Positions 31,772 through 40,000 of a stretch of 40,000 nucleotides of DNA are shown piece after piece. The translations under genes were made by a program, and so were the position numbers. Origin of the DNA: Glandiceps talaboti (lineage: Eukaryota > Hemichordata > Enteropneusta > Spengelidae); NCBI RefSeq assembly GCF_964340395.1, contig NC_135559.1, positions 3,682,501-3,722,500 of the forward strand. The letters are read 5' to 3'. A model generated the notes under the pieces. That model worked only from the letters and a program-made list of their open reading frames with translations, searched no databases and had not been told where the DNA came from. Position 1 is the first letter of the stretch; each line of letters starts with the position of its first letter.

Positions 31772-31960
31772 CCACATTTCAGACAAGGCTATATGCCATT
31801 GTAGAAAAGGAATTTTTTCTTCCATAACAATCCAAAACAAAGAATGACCCCCTTATTCACAATTTTCAAAACAACATGACCTCCCCCTACTGCCAATTTC
31901 AAAAACAGGGTGACCCCCTACAAATCCACCCCCAGGCTGAAGAAACCGTGACCGGTCCTT
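31772..31960. repeat. Third partial copy of the TGACCCCC-rich repeat tail
   Basis: It matches 26255-26459: ATATGCCATTGTAGAA, TTCTTCCAT, ACAATCCAAAACA, several TGACCCCC blocks, then CCGGTCC. Confidence 0.8.
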
Positions 31961-32464
31961 AACGGCTCTACGCTCCGTGATCTGGCCATAGACAGTGGAG
32001 GGCGAGGGTCCCCTACATTGCCTTTGATCTGACTACAATTTACTATAATAAGTCTTTTTTTTAAAAAAAAGTCATGTCGATATTACTATTGTATAACCTG
32101 TCTATAAATTGGAAGCTTTGATTGTCTTCATTGGACCCCCCCCCCCCTCCCGGTTATCTCATAGAGTAAACAATGGGGGGCCTTTGTTATACAATGAAAC
32201 CCCGGATGTACGACCTTACTCATTTTAATATGAATTACTACTACGCACTCTGCGGGATGAATAATTTCATTTGGGTTCACTCGATCGGTTGTTGCAGAGC
32301 TAACGTACATGTACGTGTGCACACTTTCACATCCACAAATTAACGTGTGGTGTGTATCAACAACTTTCACTTTACTACGTAGAAGCACAATGCTTTCTCA
32401 TTCATGACATATCGTCCTTCATCGCGACGTCTTTCCTCGAGTGAACTTATAAACGTTCGGTATT

Positions 32465-32584
32465 ATGGCATTACCTGGCAGTAACAAAGTATGGTTCATG
32501 ACTGCTGTATGTGTATTATGTATTGTCATGGCTGCAGTACTTCCAACTGTTTTACACGTGATTGACCGTGCTGTCATTAATGAA
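32465..32584 (+). CDS. Candidate first exon of a membrane protein
   Basis: The ATG at 32465 starts 40 codons (MALPGSNKVWFMTAVCVLCI, then VMAAVLPTVLHVIDRAVINE) that run exactly into a strong donor GTAAGTAATG at 32585. This is a short cytoplasmic start plus one hydrophobic anchor. The pattern (N-terminal TM, then P...I...I...) recalls CD36/scavenger-receptor class B first exons, some members of which import carotenoids, but the similarity is weak. I cannot find the following exons in the window, so function is unproven and the exon may be fortuitous. Confidence 0.35.
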
Positions 32585-32806
32585 GTAAGTAATGATGCAT
32601 TTTTTCCCGTTAGTCCTTCACCAAGTGCTACAACGTACACCACTTCTCCATGTTTTCCGTTAGGTAATATTGCGATGAACAACAGAAACACAGGTACTAG
32701 GTCATGACCTTTGTAAATCACAATGTAAGAAAATGTTGATAACACACTTAGGTATAAGCATGATAAGGGGAATATAAAACGTCCATGGTTACACCATGGT
32801 GGTATT

Positions 32807-32855
32807 TTACATACATACATACATACATACACACATACATACATACACACATACA

Positions 32856-32885
<30 letters not shown>
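32807..32885. repeat. CATA microsatellite
   Basis: About 78 bp of CATA with CACA interruptions, like the arrays at 18.9 and 24.4 kb. Confidence 0.95.
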
Positions 32886-32891
<6 letters not shown>

Positions 32892-33041
32892 CATGCTTGT
32901 TTCACCAAGCATTTGCTGTCGGACATTCAAAGCCCGGGCGAGATTGAAAGCGTAATGGTAACCCCGGAACAGCGAAAGCTCGCACTGAAGAATGGTTTGC
33001 GTACGTCTAGTGTATATAGTGTACACACACTGGAATATCGA

Positions 33042-33211
33042 TAGCTGCAATAATTGTAGCGTCTTGTTGCGGTTTTGTGGGTTTTTTCGTCTGTTTTGGT
33101 GACTTTTTAAGTTTTTGTGTTTAAACACAAAAACACAAAAACTTAAAAAGTCACCAAAACAGACGAAAAAACCCACAAAACCGCAACAAGACGCTACAAT
33201 TATTGCAGCTA
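33042..33211. mobile_element. 170-bp near-perfect palindrome with exact 9-bp target duplication (MULE-like MITE)
   Basis: The arms begin TAGCTGCAATAATTGTAGCG and pair without visible mismatch for about 78 bases to a 14-base loop. GAATATCGA flanks both sides (33033-33041 and 33212-33220). A 9-bp duplication is the Mutator-like signature. The intact arms indicate a very young insertion. Confidence 0.92.
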
Positions 33212-33489
33212 GAATATCGAATGACATGAATGTTGTGGTGTACGTGGATTCGGTCACTGACCTTGTCTGTGATCCAATGCTAAATTACTAGGGAACTGCT
33301 AGTAAAACCTCATACGCTACTTGTCTGTGGTAAAACGGATATTCGTGCAAGCGTGTCTAGTCTTTAGCACAGATAGGTAAATACGTAGGTTATATTGATT
33401 CATAAAATCTACGCATTCATTTCATGTCTAGCCATAGTTCTCTTACGTAATTTATGTTCATGGACTGCATATATCTGTGTATCATGTGT

Positions 33490-33733
33490 GTATCAGTGTG
33501 TATCGTAATCCAAGACGCTCATTACCAATGGACGTGCCACTTATTGGAATTCTAAGGAGTCCGATGTATGTTGGCTGTTAATATTTATAATATCTGGACT
33601 TTGAATCTTGGATTAGAGCGATAAACATCGCCCATGTGGACTAGATGCATCCCAGCCGGGGGTACGCTTTACGAAATAAAAATATGAAGTTCTCGGACAA
33701 ATATTGGTATGAATGTTGCGCCAATTCCTGCTA
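33490..33733. repeat. About 244-bp dispersed repeat, copy 1
   Basis: From GTATCAGTGTGTATCGTAAT through ATATGAAGTTCTCGGACAAA to CAATTCCTG it matches 36665-36908 with only a few differences, in the same orientation. It has no coding potential or terminal inverted repeats that I can see. Confidence 0.93.
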
Positions 33734-33769
33734 TGTTTATTGTTAACCTACGACGTACTTTGTTCGTAT

Positions 33770-33988
33770 CACAGGGGCGTGTAATATTTCATAGATTGTT
33801 GTTTTCTTATTGCTTAGAATGTCGTTTTCTTGGGAAAATATCGTACGAATCTTGCTGCTACAAATGTATCAATCTCTATACTACGAAGAACTTACATGTA
33901 GGAATATATATTAATCAAAAGGTTGTTATATTTAGTCTGTAGACCTGGAAAACAACAGTCTATGAAATATTACACACACGCCCCCGTG
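33770..33988. mobile_element. Foldback/MITE with CAC(A/G)GGGGCGTG ends
   Basis: The left end CACAGGGGCGTGTAATATTT and the right end (complement CACGGGGGCGTGTGTAATAT) pair for about 36 bases through TTGTTTTC. The interior is unique. I found no target duplication. The insertion lies 37 bp after the dispersed repeat. Confidence 0.75.
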
Positions 33989-34422
33989 GATTCCTCTGGT
34001 AATGTTAACCAACATTTTGCCATATGATGTAAAGTCGTGTGTTTTCACAACACAGGAAGTCACCACTTCACCTTCAGTGGACGTGTTGGTGATAACTGCG
34101 TTAGTGGTAATAGGTATAAAAGTACCAGTGTACTCTTTAACACTAAAAGGAAAACATGTGTATGTAATGTGTCCTTGTACATTGTAGTTTTCGACCATGG
34201 ACTACTGTGTGTTCTATGGGTGTGGTTTTCTACTAACCTTGAAAATACTCTATATTCATACATACTATGCATACCCGGATGTATACCTTCCTAAATCAGT
34301 GAATTTAGGTCAGGTAAAATAGCCAAATTCTCTTTTCAGTGAAAATTAAATCCCTTGAAAATGTAGTATTATAACTGGAAGGTTCTGATGAGAGTGGTAC
34401 CGTATTGGGTAATTAGATGGAC
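33989..34422. other. Non-coding region with overlapping short open frames
   Basis: Open frames of 60-90 residues overlap on both strands around 33932-34294. None shows a recognisable domain or convincing splice sites. Confidence 0.35.
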
Positions 34423-34676
34423 TACAGGGGGGGGGGCCCGGGGGGGGCGCTCAGGCTCAGTTAGTTTTGTTTACAAAAAATAAACAAATAAATAAATAAA
34501 CAAAAACAAACAAAGACCCAGTTGTTACAATTTTGGAGTCAGTATTTGTGTGTTTTTTGTTTATTTATTTGTTTATTTTTTATTTATTTCTATTTGTTTG
34601 TTTGTTTGTTTGTTTGTTTGTATTAATTTATTTGTTTGTTTTAGTAAACATAACTAACTGAGCCTGAGCCCCTGTG
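34423..34676. mobile_element. 254-bp MITE with CAGGGG ends and 7-bp target duplication
   Basis: The right-end complement CACAGGGGCTCAGGCTCAGT pairs with the left end, which has a G/C-run expansion at 34426-34448 before CTCAGGCTCAGTTAG. The interior is AAATAAA/TTTGTTTG low complexity. GATGGAC flanks both sides (34416-34422 and 34677-34683). Confidence 0.8.
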
Positions 34677-34683
34677 GATGGAC

Positions 34684-35916
34684 CTCATGGAATGCTGGTT
34701 TCTAAAAGGGCCATAAACTGAGCTGTGTTTGGGCACAGTTTCTACTGCATATTTATAAGGTACTCACAGTATTGCACTTACTGGAGCACATTGAGCCATA
34801 GCTTGCAATTAACTGAACTCAAACATGGTATCAATATATAATTTATAATTTATAAACAATCTGATGACGTAGTTTATCATATGTGTATAAAAAATGTTCA
34901 AGAAATCTCTACTATGCAATCAACCGTTTTGACAACAGTTATAGAAAGTATGTATCGAAATTAAAATCATTTTAAAATATTTTAATTGAGGTTATTATGT
35001 AAGAATTTTCAGCTGAGTAAAAGCTGATAAATCCAGCTTGTGCCACTTTAATGTGTATAGGTGTTGAAAATCTCTCAAGAATGGCCATTTTAAAAGGTTT
35101 CCTGGCGCTCTACTGTGATCCACATGGGAGTGCACGTGGGACTGTTGGTTGTAGTGCCCACGTTCGCTTGTTCGTGGTCATTCAGTACTTTTTCGAGAAC
35201 TGTTTATGATATTCTATTTGAGTGTCAGGATATAGGATAGGTTTGGGCACAGGGGGTTTGGTACCTTATTAAAAAGCGAGAAAAGACTGTATTGAGTCAA
35301 AATGTAATAAAATGCATACTCGGCGTCGTCGTTATTTATTTAGTCAATAAACATGGTGAATATTCGGCCAAGTGCAGCTAAAGAGTAAAATGGGAAGACA
35401 ACGTAACAGAAAAATCACAATTATTTTATTCCACACACAAAAAACATCCAATACCAAATCACATGCATTGTTAAGGGATCTAATATCTAATCATTCGGGA
35501 GTCAAGGGGCTAAAAACCATCACATTGACAAAATATTAATATATCAATATCATGTAGCTGGGTGTTATCAGAGATTAAAAATTAGAAAAAGGTTGTACCG
35601 ACAGCCGCACAAATATTTCATGGTCAATTTTACAAATAGATGACAGCAAAGGTCGTAAACCCGAGCCTGGATTCTACGTGGCCATGATGTGTATCTCACA
35701 ATTGGGAAAGACTAGACGTGCTTATCATGCTTATTGAGCAATTGAAAAATATCTCGCAACTTCGCAAGCCGCCAGGGAATTTTCCGTTGTGGTAGAAAAG
35801 GCACGTGTGGTTACCAATGCCACAAAGAGGTGTGGTGGTTTTACGACGATAATCAAGACATATCTTGATTGACATGTTGAAACAATTCACTGATGTGAAT
35901 GTGATCATGAACACAT
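34684..35916. other. Non-coding region
   Basis: AT-rich unique sequence. A 91-residue minus-strand frame at 35696-35971 overlaps the next repeat and has no recognised domain. Confidence 0.4.
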
Positions 35917-36151
35917 GTCTCACTGACCATTTGTTACTATTTGCATTCCTCGAGCTCATTATAATAGGCATATATTTATAGAATTCTTACGCAATTTGTA
36001 ACATAAATATAATAGCTCTACAATCAAAATCACAAATGCTGAAACAAAATGTAGTCTGGTTCAACAAAAATCTTACCAACAGTGCTACATTTTATCGTCT
36101 GGTTCAACAAAAATCTTGCCAACAGTGCTTTTATCGCCTGCTTCAACAATC
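35917..36151. repeat. Dispersed repeat with 43-bp internal minisatellite, copy 1
   Basis: From GTCTCACTGACCATTTGTTA it matches 39506 onward for about 235 bases. It ends in about 2.3 units of a 43-bp tandem (GGTTCAACAAAAATCTTACC and onward, starting 36058). Confidence 0.92.
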
Positions 36152-36664
36152 TTATACTATAGTATCATACTGTTTTTGTTCAATCACTACTAATGAACTA
36201 TAACCTAGTACGTTGTCTTGGTGACGGTGCATTTCTGAAAGGATTTATGCAACGAACTGAATCACGACAAAACCTGCAGTTAATATAATGAGTTATCAGC
36301 AGATTTGTGAGAATCTCAGTAAGTTTGATTATTGATCTCGTCCTTAATATATTTTTCAAATTAAGCACGGGGTGGTGCATAGTGCATTGAAATAATAATG
36401 AAATATGGTACGTTATTGTAAGAACATCGACGAGTAAAAAATCAACAGACTTCATCATTATTTCTAGGGCTGCTTACTCACGCATGTAGAACAACGATGT
36501 GTAATACCCACCTAGAACAACTACACCAGAAACGGAAACGCGTAGAAAACGCGTCGTACTTGCCGACGTACAGTCAGCCTGAAATTCATCTATAAAAAAA
36601 CGGCCTTGATAATAAACTTTACTAAATGTTATGGTTAGATCTGCCTATTAAATTAGGCTTGCAA
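36152..36664. other. Non-coding gap
   Basis: No supported feature. An 86-residue minus-strand frame (36198-36458) has no motifs. Confidence 0.4.
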
Positions 36665-36908
36665 GTATCAGTGTGTATCGTAATCCAAGACGCTCGTTAC
36701 AATGGACGTGCCACTTATTGGAATTCTAAGGAGTCCGATGTATGTTGGCTGTTAATATTGATAATATCTGGACTTTGAATCTTGGATTAGAGCGATAAAC
36801 ATCGCCCATGTGGACTAGATGCATCCCGGCCGAGTGTACGCTTTACGAAATAAAAATATGAAGTTCTCGGACAAATATTGGTATGAATGTTGCGGCAATT
36901 CCTGTTAT
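36665..36908. repeat. About 244-bp dispersed repeat, copy 2
   Basis: Matches 33490-33733. It directly abuts the large inverted-repeat element on its right. Confidence 0.93.
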
Positions 36909-36916
36909 TGGTTACA

Positions 36917-39240
36917 GGTCGTTTCGCCCCATAACAGTTCGCCCCATTGCCAGTTCACACCTACTTAGTCGTTTCGCCCCATAGGTTTGGTCGTTTCGCC
37001 CCATGTGGTAAACAATGGTTATGGGTTAGAATACGCAGTTTTGAGACAGTGCTTTCCCATGATCGAAACATTACGGCCACATTCGTAAAACAGATTACGG
37101 TATTTTTTCAGTTTACTACGTAGTATCTCCTGTTACTAAACCAAGTAATGATGAAAACCACTGACAGTACACGTGCCGTGTGTATAGGTCAACTTGAAGT
37201 TGAAGTAGAACCTTAGTCCATGAGTACGGACGATCATTCCGACTTTTTTGCAATTTCCATTACATGTACATGTAACTTGTCTTTTAATTTCCTGATGTCG
37301 CCCTATTCTGAAGCAAGTTTGCTTGAAGTTTTACCGCGATCTGGTCGATTGATACACAACCTCGCATCAAAACCATGTTTCAAGGCGAATGGGTAGAGAG
37401 AACTCGATCAGTATTTGTTCACTTATCTGATAGATGCGTTGCCGACCATTTACAATGGTTTCGGGTTTTTGCGAACGATGCCGAGTTTGTATGATTTTTT
37501 ATATCATGTCGACGTAGTTTAGTCGATTGATAGACAGCTGTCATAGCTTTTTCTATTCGTTGTATGTGTGAATGTAATCATTCACACTCCATTGACATAG
37601 GCCATGATGGCGTTACGAATTTATGTATCCTTTATCTGTGCTTGTACACAAGTGCGTTCAGTGCAGTCGCATTCACACACTATAAAGTGTCCATGGTCAT
37701 TAAATTACTTGTGTGCTCTGAGTGACACTGTAACTTCCTTATTGTCGGCATTTTCGGGTGAAGGGTTGTTTAATCAAAGAATTACTTTAAACACCCGACG
37801 TCTATTCAGCCTACAAGCACGTGTAAAGAGAATCCAACACAGGCAACCCCCGTTCTATTGAGACTCTCACACGCTCATTAACACTTGCATATGACATGAC
37901 AAAAGACAATGTACTGGGGCAGTATTTCTAATGGGCTTTAGTACCTCCATGTTCTAATGGTGTAAGGTAACATTCATCATTCAAATTAGCCATAGCAAAC
38001 AAGTTCTCATGATCAAAGTTTGAAGTATAAACTCCGCGATGATGTCGGCACAGCCCCCTCCCATTCAATAAGGGACCGCATGCGCGTTCCCTTTTTCAAG
38101 AAAAAGGGGTGTTTTTTAAAACAATATCTCTAGACTTTCAAAACAGGGAGCGCTTTGTCATTAGATCCAAGAGAATTATACAGGGGTAATTATAACACAA
38201 CATTCTAATAGTAATACCACATACCATATATAATATATATGCGCATACCCATGACCTTGTCCTTACCCGCCGTTGTAGGGGGTATGTACTGCGCCTACAC
38301 CCACAGCTATAGGGTATGTATCGTCCATAAACCCCTTGGTAGGGGGTTGGGTCATCTGAACTACCTTTCAATTGTCTCCCCAAGTATTATTCATTGTATT
38401 CAATGGTTTGTCTAACTACGGCCAGTCTTCGGCGGTCTAAGATCTTACTTCAATCTTTGTTACTTGTATGTGCTTCAATCATAGACAAAATGTCTATGCA
38501 GCAATTAACTTTTTTCTTTCAACAACCTCGCTGCTAGTTTAATAGTCTGTTGTCGTCATTCAATTGTTTGCTACAATGTTTCTAAAGACGTGGGAACGAT
38601 CCGACAAGGCCACAAAAACGTCATTCTATAGGCTTGACATAGACACATGTTTGTCCATCATTGCCTATGTCAATGGAGTGTGAATGATTTAACGAATAGA
38701 AAAAGCTATGACAGCTGTCTATCAATCGACTAAACTACGTCGACATGACATAAAAATTCATACAAACTCGCATCGTTCACAAAAACCCGAAACCATTGTA
38801 AATGGTCGGCAACGCATCTATCAGATAAAGTGAACAAATACTGATCGAGTTCTATCTACCCATTCGCCTTGAAACGTAAACGGGTTTGTACATGGTTTTG
38901 ATGCGAAGTTGTGTATCAATCGACCAGATCGCGGTAAAACTCGGCATCGTCCGTACTCATGGACTAAGGTTCTACTTCAACTTCAAGTTGACCTATAAAC
39001 ACGGCACGTGTCAGTGGTTTTCATCATTACTCGGTTTAGTAACAGGAGATACTACGTAGTAAACTGAAAAAAATACGGTAATTTGTTTTACGAATGTGGC
39101 CGTAATGTTTCGATCTGGGAAAGCACCGTTTCAAAACTGCGTATTTTAACCCATAACCATTGTTTACCACATGGGGCGAAACGACGCCAAACCCCTGGGG
39201 CGAAACGACATAAGTAGGTGCGAACTGGCAATGGGGCGGA
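36917..39240. mobile_element. 2.3-kb non-autonomous element with about 0.6-kb inverted arms
   Basis: The left arm (about 36938-37610) and right arm (about 38655-39239) are inverted copies at high identity. Shared blocks include GTGGTAAACAATGGTTATGG, TTTACTACGTAGTATCTCCT, AACTTGAAGTTGAAGTAGAA and CTATCAATCGACTAAACTAC (as read on the right arm). The ends carry repeated GTCGTTTCGCCCCAT modules. The left arm contains an extra block at about 37230-37330. The middle (37610-38655) has no transposase; an 85-residue frame there is unconvincing. Confidence 0.85.
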
Positions 39241-39342
39241 TTACCATTTAGTCGGATCAGTAGATGTGTACACTCACGGCATAATGCGTTAATTTGGGCA
39301 AATCGTGAGTTTGTTCTAGCAAGCTACTAATTAATGCAAAGC
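39241..39342. other. Unique spacer between the large foldback and the MITE copy
   Basis: About 100 bases with nothing recognisable. Confidence 0.4.
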
Positions 39343-39505
39343 TGATAAACTCAGATAAGACATTGATATCAGGTAGGAAATAGAACAAAACAGTGAGAGG
39401 AAACAGTATTTAAAACTTTATTTGAAATATACTGTATACAGAAAATATTATTAGAAATCCGGAAAATCGCGAGTACAAAACTGATTATTTGTCCTTTACC
39501 CTGTG
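39343..39505. mobile_element. Second copy of the 193-bp MITE, reverse orientation, one TIR lost
   Basis: It matches the complement of 28027-28190. The right TIR is kept (ATCGCGAGTACAAAA to TTTACCCTGTG) with a few substitutions. The opposite TIR is missing: similarity starts at GATAAACTCAGATAAG. Confidence 0.85.
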
Positions 39506-39946
39506 GTCTCACTGACCATTTGTTACTATTTTGCATTCATCGAGCTCATTATAATAAGCGTTGTATTTATAGAATTCTTACGCAATTTGTAACATAGATA
39601 TAATAGCTCTACAATCAAAATCACAAATGCTGAAACAAAATGTAGTCTGGTTCAACAAAAATCTTACCAACAGTGTTACATTTTATCGTCTGGTTCAACA
39701 AAAATCTTGCCAACAGTGCTTTTTTATCGCCTGCGTCAACAAAAATCTTACCAACAGTGCTACATTTTACCGGCTGGCTCTACAAAAATCTTACCAACAT
39801 TGGTACGTTTTACCGTCTGGCTCAACATAAATCTTACCAACATTGCTACATTTTACCGTCTGGCTCTACAAAAATCTTACCAACATTGCTACATTTTACC
39901 GTCTGGCTCAACAAAAATCTTACCAGCATTGCTACATTTTATAGTC
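39506..39946. repeat. Dispersed repeat, copy 2, with seven 43-bp tandem units
   Basis: It begins GTCTCACTGACC directly after the MITE end. From 39648 it becomes an array of about seven 43-bp units (CAACAAAAATCTTACCAACA core) that alternate GGTTCAACA, GGCTCTACA and GGCTCAACA starts. Frames on the plus strand (Asn/Leu/Tyr/Phe repeats) are artefacts. Confidence 0.92.
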
Positions 39947-40000
39947 TGGTAAGATTTTTTGTAGAGCCAGACGGTAAAATGTAGCAATATTGGTAAGATT
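39947..40000. repeat. Inverted continuation of the 43-bp array, running off the window
   Basis: GGTAAGATTTTTTGTAGAGC onward is the complement of the preceding units, so the array turns around at about 39947 and continues past the window edge. Confidence 0.9.

Noticed and set aside
34002-34198. A hydrophobic plus-strand frame that could be a membrane segment
   Set aside because: Overlapping frames on both strands are equally open and there are no convincing splice sites or relatives.
39627-39984. Repetitive Asn/Leu/Tyr-rich proteins
   Set aside because: They are translations of the 43-bp tandem array in several frames.

Overview
This is metazoan nuclear DNA, most likely from a marine invertebrate. 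The evidence is a split gene with GT-AG introns, very dense microsatellites and minisatellites, many foldback/MITE-type DNA transposon relics, LINE fragments and a complete LTR retrotransposon. I cannot name the species; a mollusc, hemichordate or amphioxus would all fit.

The left half (about 1.1-20.5 kb) is one host gene on the minus strand. It is a carotenoid oxygenase of the BCO1/BCO2/RPE65 family, reconstructed here as eight coding exons whose splice phases agree at every junction. They would encode about 529 residues and include all four expected iron-binding histidines. One exon (2289-2398) carries a single extra base that breaks the frame.

Intron 2 of that gene holds a complete 8,145-bp Ty3/Gypsy-type retroelement (7770-15914) in the opposite orientation. 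Its two 448-bp LTRs read as identical. It has gag with two zinc knuckles, pol (protease, RT, RNase H, integrase, C-terminal chromodomain), and two further small membrane-protein ORFs between pol and the 3' LTR. Gag and pol are joined by a textbook -1 frameshift signal: slippery heptamer A AAA AAC, a 7-nt spacer and an 11-bp stem. The membrane-protein ORFs lie where env would be. The second has no ATG and opens at a T-run that could be a splice acceptor or a recoding site. This is the best candidate for something undescribed.

The right half (20.5-40 kb) has no confidently recognised host gene. It is a patchwork of a 2.2-kb 36-bp minisatellite, a 1.1-kb CATA microsatellite, two decayed LINE fragments, several palindromic MITEs (two with about 9-bp target duplications, three with CACAGGG-like ends), a nested foldback cluster, a 2.3-kb element with about 0.6-kb inverted arms, and dispersed repeats present twice. 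One possible first exon of a membrane protein lies at 32465-32584.
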